In this document: one piece after another, positions 21,731-34,361 of the stretch
Layout: every line of letters starts with the position of its first letter
Position numbering within the stretch: position 1 is the stretch's first letter
DNA from: Pegea sp. RAD2-039
Lineage: Eukaryota > Chordata > Thaliacea > Salpida > Salpidae
Reading direction: 5' to 3'
DNA: 64,000 bases
NCBI GenBank assembly: GCA_034620365.1
Contig: JAQGEQ010000078.1
Location: forward strand, 1 to 64,000
Translations under genes and position numbers: made by a program
The notes under the pieces: generated by a model
The model's input: only the letters and a program-made list of their open reading frames with translations
The model's database searches: none
What the model was told of the DNA's origin: nothing

Positions 21731-21924
21731 TGCATAGAAATAAATTCAATTAATATTTTAAGTTTTGTGATACAATTCAAATCTGTTAGATACCAAAACT
21801 AAAAGATTGAATTGAAAACATATTAAATTTATAAAAAAATATCAACAGATGAAAATATTATTAAAAGGAAACATTTTATCGAAACGTTTAGTCTTCATAA
21901 AAATCAAATATTGTTATTTTTTCA

Positions 21925-23503
21925 TTATTCGAGACAGTATTTAAGGAGATAGGCTTGCGAGGATTCAATCCTCCCCAAACAAAACATCTCTGACATCTCC
22001 TCTACTTTAGTGTCACTTATTTTGAACCATTTGTTACTTTTTCTAATTGTGACTTCAAAATGACCTGTGTTAGATCGTGCACCTAGATGAGATACAATTC
22101 CAGCAATCTTGTATCTGTTTCTACGAAGATTTTCACCCGTGTCTTTGATTTCTAAGATTTCAGGAATGATGACTTTCTTATCATTTTTCCTTACTCTCCC
22201 ATTTGTATACTCACTGCGCATTAGTGAAATATAGAAATTTTGTGGCACTTTTGAGATCAGTCTTGTCTGCTCTGTAATCCGTAATTGACCACAGGGATCA
22301 CATCGAGTTCGATTGACACCTGTTAGTAACTCCTTCTGAAGGCTGTGTCTTAACATATCTTGTAGATGATACAGCTTCTTAGGAAGTGGGCAGTTGTAGA
22401 TCAAAAATTCTTCGTTTCGTTTTCTGCTTTCTCCACAAACCTTACACTTCAAACTTGTTTGAACAGAACCTATACAGTTATCTTCCACATATTTGTTTAA
22501 TCTTGACATTTTAAGTAGCTGGAGAGTGGAAGCAAAGAACTCAGTGATATCTTCTTGCATCGACATGTCCAGTTCAAGAAAATTGATGAGTTCAATTGGA
22601 TCAACTGTTGAACTAAACTTCATCTCTGTAAATAATTTCTGGATCTTTTCAAGAAACTTGTTTTCATGTTGTGAGTCTTCTTTCTTGAACTTGAGTTGGT
22701 GAATTGCATTGTAAAACGTAGTATTGTGGAATAACAATTGCATTGTGCAATTGAAATAACACGTATTACTTTGGTTTATCAAACCTACAGGCTTCATATT
22801 ACGATGATCAAAACAGTGTTTCTCAAAAGAGCCGATTTTTACTTCTTCATGGTGTGTTTCACCAATCAAACCGATTTGCTTTATTGGATCAGATGCAAGA
22901 AGTTCCGGGTTTGTTTCGGATTTTTTCACTGATTGAGGCATCACAATCAAGTTGTAATAATCGACTTCCATGTCGATAAAGAATCTGTTTTCCTTTTTAT
23001 TTACTTTTTCAAGAAAAGCTGTAGCTTCATCAGTTTCTTTCTGTGGAATCAAGTTTGTAAGATGTGTATTACCTTTCTTCATATGAGCAGTAACGTTTAA
23101 GTTCATTTGTAAATCAGTGTTCCGCTTTAAATTCCTGCTCTTCTCACGGACAGAACTAGGAGTCTCTGGGAACTTTTGACGCAAGGTTCTTTTCTTAGGA
23201 GCGGGTGTGCTAAAAATAATTAAGTTTATGAAATATTTTTACTTATATATAATGATATTTTAGGTACAAAAGTATAAAAATAAGTGTTTACAATAATTTT
23301 GTATAGATAATAATATATAATAAAACATTTATTTGAATTATAGTTAAAGTAAGCAAAATTTTGAACAGTTTTATAATTAACATAAATTAAAGATTTAATA
23401 ATATTTATTGAAATTAAAGTTTAAGAATTTTATTAAAGCAAAACGCTTACTCATTATTATCGATGAGAAATCGTTTCTTGACTCTGTTAAAAGTTTTCTT
23501 CAT
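21925..23503 (-). CDS. USP-type ubiquitin hydrolase, array copy 1
   Basis: Exon 1 23503-23451 (MKKTFNRVKKRFLIDNN plus two bases, donor GTAAGC), 241-nt intron, exon 2 23209-21925; the join gives Asp and a 445-residue protein. The ATG in exon 1 is chosen because exon 2 has no ATG near its open 5' end. Cysteine-box GLINQxNTCYFN (catalytic Cys about 168), QEDITEF box (about 236-243), zinc-ribbon pairs CKVC (273/276) and RCDPC (321/324), His box SNTGHFEV (His about 401) and Asp about 417 in WFKISDTKV are all present, so the peptidase C19 fold and triad look complete. The N-terminus is basic (KKRFL; APKKRTLRQK), which may favour nuclear location. This copy alone has Ser in place of the conserved Gly just before NTC. 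Expected role: removal of ubiquitin from proteins; substrate unknown. A compact USP with a non-canonical His box (GHF rather than GHY). Confidence 0.85.
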
Positions 23504-23941
23504 TCTAAAGCAGTGATACAGTTGACTATCAAATAAAATTAAATTTTTTAAAATCAGCTAGATCAATTTAATAAAAGCTTCTGTTGAAATAAAAATATAG
23601 ATGTTATGAAAGCAACAAAAAACACGAAAACTTCTATTATAAATAATTAAAAATAAAGACTTAAATATTTCTAAAAATCTACAATATGTGACAATGTGTA
23701 ATGCATTTCAAAAAATCAATTTTAGAGAAAAAATAGATTAAAATAATATTCTTAAGAAATTGGTTCCGCTACACTCAAATTGTTAAATAAAAAAATAAAT
23801 ATTGAAAAAAAAACATGTTATTCACAAGAAAAATTCGAACTTTAAACCTTTCCAATATTCAAACAAACAACAACATATCTTAAAAAGAAGTTATCACTTA
23901 TAACTTAGTTATCAACACTAAAATGAGAAGTCAAGCTTTCT

Positions 23942-24477
23942 TCAGCTCTCAAAAAAGGCAAGATGCTTTGTCCAAGTCCCGGATTTATTCTGATTTAATT
24001 CTATGAAGTCTTCAATCCCTTTTAACAACTGTACGGGATCAATTCTACACATCCAAGCTTCCTTAAGAGCTCTTTGTGGAAGGGATGTTATAAATTTATC
24101 TTGATTAGTTCTAATAATTTTATTTAATGGCACGACACTCCTTCTTATGTCACTAGTTTTTGTGATCCAACTTTTAGTAATGAAAACGTTGTCACTAGTT
24201 CTACTTCGTCTACATGTGCCTGCTCTTTCTGTTGCATCATCAACTAAAATTGAAAGTCATTACGATGACCAGTTAATGTTGCTGTTATTATTTTACATTT
24301 AGCATCCCAAACATTTTCTGCACGACCTTCTATACTGAAAATAGGTCCTCCGTTTGTATTAATATTCTTACAATTAGTTACTCTCTTAATATTGTTCATG
24401 CAGCTTCCACCTCGACCGATGGCAAACTTTATAAAATCACTATTAATTTCTACTGTATCAACAATTATATCAGACAT
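23942..24477 (-). CDS. KH-domain protein, unit 1 (coding status uncertain)
   Basis: The ORF 24477-24244 encodes 77 residues with a KH-type RNA-binding core: IGRGGSCMNNIKRVTNCK contains the GxxG loop, followed by FSIEGRAENVWDAKCKI, the usual beta-alpha end of the domain. Directly after GGTCATC a 20-nt GT...AG segment (about 24249-24268) carries the frame break; without it the frame would continue through RAGTCRRSRTSDNVF and FITSLPQRALKEAWMCRIDP to a stop at 23942, about 175 residues in total. A 20-nt intron is implausible in an animal, so this may be a simple frameshift that was present before the array formed. The ORF is intact only in this unit. It lies about 440 bases upstream of USP exon 1 in the same direction, but splicing to USP is not evident. 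Confidence 0.45.
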
Positions 24478-25182
24478 TGTAATAAAAAAACTAAGGCTGA
24501 ATCTATACTACCTATGTCTACTGATGGCTTTTTTAGAGCGAGCAAACTTTACTACTGCAGCAGTTATAAGAAATAAAGGCCACGTGATGTGAAGCTACAA
24601 CAAGACAACTCCACGTTGTCGATCGCTAATTTTAGTCTTGGTAAGCAGTTCTGTAAATTGTATTTGTTTATAGTAATAAATATGTTGCTTAAAGAAGCTG
24701 ATTTGTCTTGAGAACCTATCAAAGCTGTTAAAGTAAAAAACTTATTTTATAAATATCTTCTTAGTTATATTCTTAGTTTAGCTGGGCTACACAAGAAAAA
24801 ATAAAAATTAGAAACTGATAAATACGAAAAATAATCTAGCCGAAAAAAACAAATCCAAATTGAAGCCTGTATAATGAATTTTAAGATTTCTGCATCTTAT
24901 TTTATATAAATGTTTTTGTTTAAAGACGAAATTCCAACAATAAAGCGCCACGATGTCTAAATCAAAATCTTGCTAATAACTTTGAATGATGCTTTTTAAT
25001 TCTTTCAAAAGAATAAAAAACTCTATTAAGTTTATAGAACATATTCTAAACCCTGTACCAAACATTCAAACAAAATTTCAAATATGTTTTATAAGTCAGC
25101 AAGTGACGTTGTAGCAAATTGCTGCTAATAGCTCTGTCTACATTGAAACAACTGAACTAGAGTGACTGAAAACATCATTAGA

Positions 25183-25219
25183 TATAAAACAAAACAAGGC
25201 CACGCCTATGGGCGTTGTC
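25183..25219 (+). promoter_or_regulatory. Conserved TATAAAA plus palindrome in each USP unit
   Basis: TATAAAA (25183-25189) is followed by CCACGCCTATGGGCG, an interrupted palindrome (ACGCC/GGCGT), and GTTGTC at the expected distance of a start site. The block is kept in all four units (about 30124-30160, 35064-35101 and 40012-40048; loop TAT or TAA). No ORF of note follows, so if it is a promoter its product is non-coding or unidentified. Confidence 0.3.
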
Positions 25220-26870
25220 TTTTTGTTTATTTAAAAAATATATTAAAACTCGGAGAGAATCTGATAAAAATAATTTACGCTTTGAAATACTTTTACTTAC
25301 ACATAATGATATGCATGTTGCAAGCCTAAAGATTATTATAGATAATTTTTGTAACAACAGCTGTTCTTATCGTATATTTGTTGTTATTATTCGGTGCTGA
25401 AAATGTAGTAACTTGTTCGTTTAATTTTGTTGAATAAAACACTTTTTACAAGTCGAAAAATTTCTTTTGCAAAGTTTTTTCTTAAATTTCATAAAAAATC
25501 AAGTAATTTTGTCAAACGTACGCTGATTAGTCTAAGCGGTGGAAATATATATTGAAAGGTGAAATTATTTGTTGCTAGGAATTTAAGTTTACTGGATTGA
25601 AGTTGTATATTAGTAAGCTCTAAAGAAGATTGAAGTTTGAGATAACTGAGATAGTACTAAAAAACCTAAAGTTTTATGTTTGAATATCTCATTCTTGATC
25701 ATTTTAAAATTGTATGTATTTAAGTGAAAAACAAATTGTTAAATCATGAGGAAATCGTTAATAAAGTTTTTAAAACTTATTTTAAATGGCTGACTTGATT
25801 AATTAGGCTGCTGTTAAAATGTTTGTTTCGGTGAAATTATTACATGAAGACTTTGAAAAGTTTTTCAATATTTGGAATACTAATGAAGTGATGTCTGAGT
25901 TTAATATTTTTTTTTGAATATCAAACTGTGTTTGAAAATAAATTATCTAATTTATATATAATTAAACGTATTCTCATTGTTATTTTAATTAGTCTGTTAT
26001 AAAAATTTGTAGTTTAAGCTAATAACTCTTTTCTAAAAGTGAATCATCGAGTCTCAAGCTAACTTTGTTTGTTTCTATTGAAAGCGTTAATCTCTTGATA
26101 TGAAATTTTCTAATTATGTTTGATGTATTTGATAGAAAAACATTTTTGTCTGTTGTAGAGACATATTGTTTTGCCAAAGGAGTCTTATAACTTGTTTTAA
26201 CTGTTAGTCTCCATTTTAAATAATTTTATTTAAAGAATAGAATTTTAATATTTTCATAATAAAGTTACTAGCCTACCAGATAATGTATGAGTCTTCAAAA
26301 TATAGAAAGTTTGAAATAACAGCAGATAATGAATATTAAGGTTATTCCTAACAAGCTGAATTTCCTGTAATCTAATCAATTTTTACTAAATGCGATTCAT
26401 TGTTTAATAAAAACATTATTTAGTCTCAATTTTATTTAGCAGTGTAATCTTAAGTAGATTAAAAAGTTGTTTAAAGAATGTAGGTATTTCAATCATAATT
26501 TAACTTTTCTTTAAATAGTACAATTAAGTACATTGATCTATAAAATCTCATATTGGCAGCTGCATAAAACAAATTTTTCTTAAGCTGGCGATATCAACTG
26601 TCAGAAAATGCAAAACTGTTAAATTTTTGAAATATATATTCTTTATAAAATCACACCAACAACAACAACAACAACATGCATAGAAATAAATTCAATTAAT
26701 ATTTTAAGTTTTGTGATACAATTCAAATCTGTTAGATACCAAAACTAAAAGATTGAATTGAAAACATATTAAATTTATAAAAAAATATCAACAGATGAAA
26801 ATATTATTAAAAGGAAACATTTTATCGAAACGTTTAGTCTTCATAAAAATCTAATATTGTTATTTTTTCA

Positions 26871-28449
26871 TTATTCGAGACAATATTTAAGTAGATAGGC
26901 TTGCGAGGATTCAATCCTCCCCAAGCAAAACATCTCTGACATCTCCTCTACTTTAGTGTCACTTATTTTGAACCATTTGTTACTTTTTCTAATTGTGACT
27001 TCAAAATGACCTGTGTTAGATCGTGCACCTAGATGAGATACAATTCCAGCAATCTTGTATCTGTTTTTACGAAGAGTTTCACCCGTGTCTTTGATTTCTA
27101 AGATTTCAGGAATGATGACTTTCTTATCATTTTTCCTTACTCTCCCATTTGTATACTCACTGCGCATTAGTGAAATATAGAAATTTTGTGGCACTTTTGA
27201 GATCAGTTTTGTCTGCTCTGTAATCCGTAATTGACCACAGGGATCACATCGAGTTCGATTGACACCTGTCAGTAACTCCTTCTGAAGGCTGTGTCTTAAC
27301 ATATCTTGTAGATGATACAGCTTCTTAGGAAGTGGGCAGTTGTAGATCAAAAATTCTTCGTTTCGTTTTCTGCTTTCTCCACAAACCTTACACTTCAAAC
27401 TTGTTTGAACAGAACCTATAAAGTTATCTTCCACATATTTGTTTAATCTTGACATTTTAAGTAGCTGGAGAGTGGAAGCAAAGAACTCAGTGATATCTTC
27501 TTGCATCGACATGTCCAGTTCAAGAAAATTGATGAGTTCAATTGGATCAACTGTTGAACTAAACTTCATCTCTGTAAATAATTCCTGGATCTTTTCAAGA
27601 AACTTGTTTTCATGTTGTGAGTCTTCTTTCTTGAACTTGAGTTGGTGTATTGCATTGTAAAACGTAGTATTGTGGAATAACAATTGCATTGTGCAATTGA
27701 AATAACACGTATTACCTTGGTTTATCAAACCTACAGGCTTCATATTACGATGATCAAAACAGTGTTTCTCAAAAGAGCCGATTTTTACTTCTTCATGGTG
27801 TGTTTCACCAATCAAACCGATTGGCTTTATTGGATCAGATGCAAGAAGTTCCGGGTTCGTTTCGGATTTTTTCACTAATTGAGGCATCACAATCAAGTTG
27901 TAATAATCGACTTCCATGTCGATAAAGAATCTGTTTTCCTTTTTATTTACTTTTTCAAGAAAAGCTGTAGCTTCATCAGTTTCTTTCTGTGGAATCAAGC
28001 TTGTAAGTCGTGTATTACCTTCCTTCATATGAGCAGTAACGTTTAAGTTCATTTGTAAATCAGTGTTCCGCTTTAAATTCCTACTCTTCTCACGGACAAA
28101 ACTAGGAGTCTCTGGGAACTTTTGACGCAAGGTTCTTTTCTTAGGAGCGGGTGTGCTAAAAATAATTAAGTTTATGAAATATTTTTACTTATATATAATG
28201 ATATTTTAGGTACAAAAGTATAAAAATAAGTGTTTACATTATTTTTGTATAAATAATAATATATAATAAAACATTTATTTGAATTATAGTTAAAGTAAGC
28301 AAAATTTTGAACAGTTTAATAATTAACATAAATTAAAGATTTAATAATATTTATTGAAATTAAAGTTTAAGAATTTTATTAAAGCAAAACGCTTACTCAT
28401 TATTATCGATGAGAAATCGTTTCTTGACTCTGTTGAAAGTTTTCTTCAT
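26871..28449 (-). CDS. USP-type ubiquitin hydrolase, array copy 2
   Basis: Exon 1 28449-28397, exon 2 28155-26871, same splice sites and 445-residue length as copy 1. The Cys box is canonical here (GLINQGNTCYFN), and the QEDITEF box, both CxxC pairs, His box and Asp are intact. Differences from copy 1 are scattered single substitutions (for example Phe for Cys in DNFIGSV, Gly for Ser in the Cys box, Pro for Gln before IGLIGE). This copy has every hallmark of an active enzyme. Confidence 0.87.
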
Positions 28450-29184
28450 TCTAAAGCAGTGATACAGTTGACTATCAAATAAAATTAATTTTTTTAAAAT
28501 CAGCTAGATCAATTTAATAAAAGCTTCTGTTGAAATAAAAATATAGATGTTATGAAAGCAACAAAAAACACGAAAACTTCTATCAAAAATAATTAAATAT
28601 AAAGACTTAAACATTTTAAAAATCTACAATATGTGACAATGTGTAATGCATTTCAAAAAATCAATTTTAGAGAAAAAATAGATTTAAAATAATATTCTTA
28701 AGAAATTGGTCCTGCTACACTCAAATTGTTAAATAAATAAATATAGAAAAACAAACATGTTATTCCCAAGAAAAATTCGAACTTTAAACCTTTCCAATAT
28801 TCAAACAAACAACAACATATCTTAAAAAGAAGTTATCACTTATAACTTAGTTATCAACACTAAAATGAGAAGTCAAGCTTTCTTCAGCTCTCAAAATAGG
28901 CAAGATGCTTTCTCCAAGGCCCGGATTTATTCTGATTTATTCTATGAAGTCTTCAATCCCTTTTAACAACTGTTCGGGATCAATTCTACACATCTAATCT
29001 TCCTTAACAGCTCTGTGTGGAAGGGATGTTATAAACTTTTTTTGATTAGTTCTAATGGTTTCATATATTGGCACGACACTTCTTCTTATGTCACTAGTTT
29101 TTGTGATCCAATTTTTAGTAATAAAAACGTTGTCACTATTTCTACTTCGTCTACATGTGCCTACTCTTTCTGGTGTATCATCAA

Positions 29185-29418
29185 CTAAAATTGAAAGTCA
29201 TTACGATGACCAGTTAATGTTGCTGTTATTATTTTTCATTTAGCATCCCAAACATTTTCTGCACGCCCTTCTATACTGAAAACAGGTCCTCCGTTTGCAT
29301 TAGTAATCTTACAATTAGTTACTCTCTTAATATTGTTCATGCAGCTTCCACCTCGACCGATGGCAAACTTTATAAAATCACTATTAATTTCTACTGTATC
29401 AACAACTATATCAGACAT
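29185..29418 (-). pseudogene. KH-domain ORF, unit 2, truncated
   Basis: Same KH start as unit 1 (MSDIVVDTVEINSDF) with intact GxxG loop, but a TGA replaces the Cys codon after WDAK, ending the ORF at 60 residues before the last helix is complete. The downstream frame (29160 to about 28995) also has stops. Probably non-functional. Confidence 0.6.
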
Positions 29419-31808
29419 TGTAATAAAAAACTAAGGCTGAAAAAATACTACCTATGTCTGCTGATGGCTTTTTTAGAGTGAGCAAACGTTACTGCTGCAG
29501 CAGTTATAAGAAATAAAGGCCACGTGATGTGAAGCTACATCAAGACAACTCCACGTTATCGATTGCTATTTTTAGTCTTGGCAAGCAATTCTTTAAACTG
29601 TATTTGTTTATAGTAGTAAATATGTTGCTTAAAGAAGCTAATATATCTTGACAACCTATCAAAGCTGTTAAAGTAAAAAACTTATTTTATAAATATCTTC
29701 TTAGTTATATTCTTAGTTTAGCTGGGCTACAGAAGAAAAAATAAAAATTAGAAACTGATAAATACGAAAAATAATCTAGCCGAAAAAAACAAATCCAAAT
29801 TGAAGCCTGTATAATGAATTTTAAGATTTCTGCATCTTATTTTATATAAATGTTTTTGTTTAAAGACGAAATTCCAACAATAAAGCGCCACGATGTCTAA
29901 ATCAAAATCTTGCTTATAACTTTGAATGATGCTTTTTAATTCTTTCAAAAGAATAAAAAACTCTATTAAGTTTATAGAACATATTCTAAACCCTGTACCA
30001 AACATTCAAACAAAATTTCAAATATGTTTTATAAGTCAGCAAGTGACGTTGTAGCAAATTGCTGCTAATAGCTCTGTCTACATTGAAACAACTGAACTAG
30101 AGTGACTGAAAACATCATTAGATATAAAACAAAACAAAGCCACGCCTATGGGCGTTGTCTTTTTGTTTATTTAAAAAATATATTAAAACTCGGAGAGAAT
30201 CTGATAAAGATAATTTACTCTTTGAAATACTTTAACTTACACATAATGATATGCCTGTTGCAAGCCTAAAGATTATTACAGATTCTTTTTTTAACAACAG
30301 CTGTTCTTATCGTATATTTGTTGTTATTAATCGGTGCTGAAAATGTAGTAACTTGTTCGTTTGATTTTGTTGAATAAAACACTTTTTACAAGTCGAAAAA
30401 TATCTTTTGCAAAGTTTTTTTATTAAATTTAATAAAAATAAAAGTAATTTTGTCAAACGTACGCTGATTAGTTTAAGCGGTGGAAATATATATTGAAAGG
30501 TGGAATTATTTGTTGCTAGGAATATAAGTTTACTGGATTGAAGTTGTATATTAGTAAGCTCTAAAGAATATTGAAGTTTGAGATAACTGAGATAGTACTA
30601 AAAAACGTAAAGTTTTATGTTTGAATGTCTCATTCTTGATCATTTTCAAATTGTATGTATTTAAGTGAAAAACATATTGTTAAAACATGAGGAAATTGTT
30701 AATAAAGTTTTTAAAACTTATTTTAAATGGCTGACTTGATTAATTAGGCTGCTGTTAAAATGTTTGTTTCGGTGAAATTATTACATGAAGACTTTGAAAA
30801 GTTTCTCAACATTTGGAATATTAATGAAGTGAAGTCTGAGTTTAATATATTTTTTTGAATATTAACCTGTGTTTGAAAATAAATTATTTAATTTATATAT
30901 AAATAAACGTATGCTCATGGTTATTTTAATTGGTCTGTTATAAAAATTTGTAGTTTAAGCTAATAACTCTTTTCTAAAAGTGAATCATCGAGTTTCTAGC
31001 TAACTTTGTTTGTTTCTATTGAAAGCGTTAATCTCTTGATATAAAATTTTCTAATTTAGTTTGATGTATTTGATAGAAAAACATATTTGTTTGTTGTAGA
31101 GACATATTGTTTTGCCAAAAGAGTCTTATCAGTTGTTTTAACTGTTAGTCTCACTTTTAAATAATTGTATTTACAGAATAGAATTTTAATATTTTCATAA
31201 TAAAGTTACTAGCCTACCAGATAATGTATGAGTCTTCAAAACATAGAAAGTTTGAAATAACAGCAGATGATGAATATTAAGGTTATTCCTAACAAGCTGA
31301 ATTTCCTGTAATCTAATCAATTTTTACTAAATGTGATTCATTGTTTAATAAAAACATTATTTAGTCTCAATTTTATTTAGCAGTTTAATCTTAAGTAGAT
31401 TAAAAAGCTTTTTAAAAAATGTAGGTGTTTCCATCATAATTTAACTTTTCTTTAAATAGTACAATTAAGTACATTGATCTATAAAATCTCATATTGGCAG
31501 CTGCATAAAACAAATTTTTCTTAAGCTGGCGATATCAACTGTCAGAAAATGCAAAACTTTTAAATTTTTGAAATATATATTCTTTATAAAATCACACCAC
31601 CAACAACAACAACATGCATGGAAATAAATTCAAGTAATATATTAAGTTTTGTGATACAATTCAAATCTGTTAGATACCAAAACTAAAAGATTGAATTGAA
31701 AACATATTAAATTAAAAAAAAAATATCAACAAATGAAAATATCATTAAAAGGAAACATTTTATCGAAACGTTTAGTCTTCATAAAAATCAAATATTGTTA
31801 TTTTTTCA

Positions 31809-33387
31809 TTATTCGAGACAATATTTAAGAAGATAGGCTTGCGAGGATTCAATCCTCCCCAAGCAAAACATCTCTGACATCTCTTGTACTTTAGTGTCGC
31901 TTATTTTGAACCATTTGTTATTTTTTCTAATTGTGACTTCAAAATGACCTGTGTTAGATCGTGCACCTAGATGAGATACAATTCCAGCAATCTTGTATCT
32001 GTTTCTACGAAGAGTTTCACCCGTGTCTTTGATTTCTAAGATTTCAGGAATGATGACTTTCTTATCATTTTTCCTTACTCTCCCATTTGTATACTCACTG
32101 CGCATTAGTGAAATATAGAAATTTTGTGGCACTTTTGAGATCAGTTTTGTCTGCTCTGTAATCCGTAATTGACCACAGGGATCACATCGAGTTCGATTGA
32201 CACCTGTTAGTAACTCCTTCTGAAGGCTGTGTCTTAACATATCTTGTAGATGATACAGCTTCTTAGGAAGTGGGCAGTTGTAGATCAAAAATTCTTCGTT
32301 TCGTTTTCTGCTTTCTCCACAAACCTTACACTTCAAACTTGTTTGAACAGAACCTATAAAGTTATCTTCCACATATTTGTTTAATCTTGACATTTTAAGT
32401 AGCTGGAGAGTGGAAGCAAAGAACTCAGTGATATCTTCTTGCATCGACATGTCCAGTTCAAGAAAATTGATGAGTTCAATTGGATCAACTGTTGAACTAA
32501 ACTTCATCTCTGTAAATAATTTCTGGATCTTTTCAAGAAACTTGTTTTCATGTTGTGAGTCTTCTTTCTTGAACTTGAGTTGGTGTATTGCATTGTAAAA
32601 CGTAGTATTGTGGAATAACAATTGCATTGTGCAATTGAAATAACACGTATTACCTTGGTTTATCAAACCTACAGGCTTCATATTACGATGATCAAAACAG
32701 TGTTTCTCAAAAGAGCCGATTTTTACTTCTTCATGGTGTGTTTCACCAATCAAACTGATTTGCTTTATTGGATCAGATGCAAGAAGTTCCGGGTTTGTTT
32801 CGGATTTTTTCACTAATTGAGGCATCACAATCAAGTTGTAATAATCGACTTCCATGTCGATAAAGAATCTGTTTTCCTTTTTATTTACTTTTTCAAGAAA
32901 AGCTGTAGCTTCATCAGTTTCTTTCTGTGGAATCAAGCTTGTAAGTCGTGTATTAACTTCCTTCATATGAGCAGTAACGTTTAAGTTCATTTGTAAATCA
33001 GTGTTTCGCTTTAAATTCCTGCTCTTCTCACGGACAGAACTAGGAATCTCTGGGAACTTTTGACGCAAGGTTCTCTTCTTAGGAGCGGGTGTGCTAAAAA
33101 TAATTAAGTTTATGAAATACTTTTACTTATATATAATGATATTTTAGGTACAAAAGTATAAAAATAAGTGTTTACATTATTTTTGTATAGATAATAATAT
33201 ATAATAAAACATTTATTTGAATTCTAGTTAAATTAAGCAAAATTTTGAACAGTTTAATAATTAACATAAATTAAAGATTTAATAATATTCATTGAAATTA
33301 AAGTTTAAGAATTTTATTAAAGCAAAACGCTTACTCATTATTATCGATGAGAAATCGTTTCTTGACTCTGTTGAAAGTTTTCTTCAT
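31809..33387 (-). CDS. USP-type ubiquitin hydrolase, array copy 3
   Basis: Exon 1 33387-33335, exon 2 33093-31809; 445 residues. Canonical Cys box, QEDITEF box, both zinc CxxC pairs, GHFEV His box and WFKISD Asp are present. Distinguishing changes include Ile for Thr in FPEIPS, Ser for Gly in ISLIGE, Asn for Ser in RKNNKW and Gln for Glu in KVQEM; the last is shared with copy 4, so copies 3 and 4 are sister duplicates at the 3' end. Confidence 0.87.
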
Positions 33388-34127
33388 TCTAAAGCAGTGA
33401 TACAGTTGACTATCAAATAAAATTAAATTTTTAAAAATCAGCTAGATCAATTTAATAAAAGCTTCTGTTGAAATAGAAATATAGATGTTATGAAAGCAAC
33501 AAAAAACACGAAAACTTCTATCAAAAATAATTAAATATAAAGACTTAAATGTTTCTGAAAATCTACATTATGTGACAATTTGTAATACATTTCAAAAAAT
33601 CAATTTTAGAGAAAAAATAGATTAAAATAATATTCTTAAGAAATTGGTTCCGCTACACTCAAATTGTTAAATAAATAAATAAATAAATATAGAAAAACAA
33701 ACATGTTATTCACAAGAAAAATTCGAACTTTCAACCTTTCCAATATTCAAATAAACAACAACATATCTTAAAAAGAAGTTATCACTTATAACTTAGTTAT
33801 CAACACTAAAATGAGAAGTCAAGCTTTCTTCAGCTCTCAAAAAAGGCAAGATGCTTTCTCCAAGGCCCGGATTTATTCTGATTTATTCTATGAAGTCTTC
33901 AATCCCTTTTAACAACTGTTCGGGATCAATTCTACACATCCAAGCTTCCTTAAGAGCTCTGTGTGGAAGGGATGTTATAAAATTTTTTTGATTAGTTCTA
34001 ATGGTTTCATATATTGGCACGACACTTCTTATGTCACTAGTTTTTGTGATCCAACTTTTTGTAATTAAAAAATTGTCACTATTCTCACTTCGTCTACTTG
34101 TTCTTGCTCTTTTTGGTGTATCATCAA

Positions 34128-34361
34128 CTAAAATTGAAAGTCATTACGATGATCAGTTAATGTTGCTGTTATTATTTCACATTTAGCATCCCAAACATTT
34201 TCTGCACGCCCTTCTATACTGAAAACAGGTTCTCCGTTTGTATTAGTAATCTAACAATTAGTTACTCTCTTAATATTGCTTATGCAGCTTCCACCTCGAC
34301 CGATGGCAAACTTTATAAAATCACTATTAATTTCTACTGTATCAACAATTATATCAGACAT
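34128..34361 (-). pseudogene. KH-domain ORF, unit 3, nonsense mutation
   Basis: Starts as in unit 1 and keeps GRGGSC, but the codon after TNC is TAG (near 34250), cutting the KH domain in its middle. The downstream frame is otherwise similar to the other units. Confidence 0.65.

Noticed and set aside
22493..22932. Plus-strand ORFs inside each USP gene (for example 22493-22702, 22738-22932)
   Set aside because: They repeat in every unit only because they are antisense shadows of the conserved USP coding sequence.
21925..23184. USP ORF starting at 23184 (MRQKF...)
   Set aside because: The codon there is TTG, not ATG. The open frame extends to a splice acceptor at 23209 and joins a phase-matched exon with a real ATG at 23503.
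29748..30005. 85-codon minus-strand ORF in unit 2
   Set aside because: Open only in unit 2; the equivalent places in the other units have a TTA/TAA stop difference (GCTAATAAC for GCTTATAAC) and no motif is recognised.
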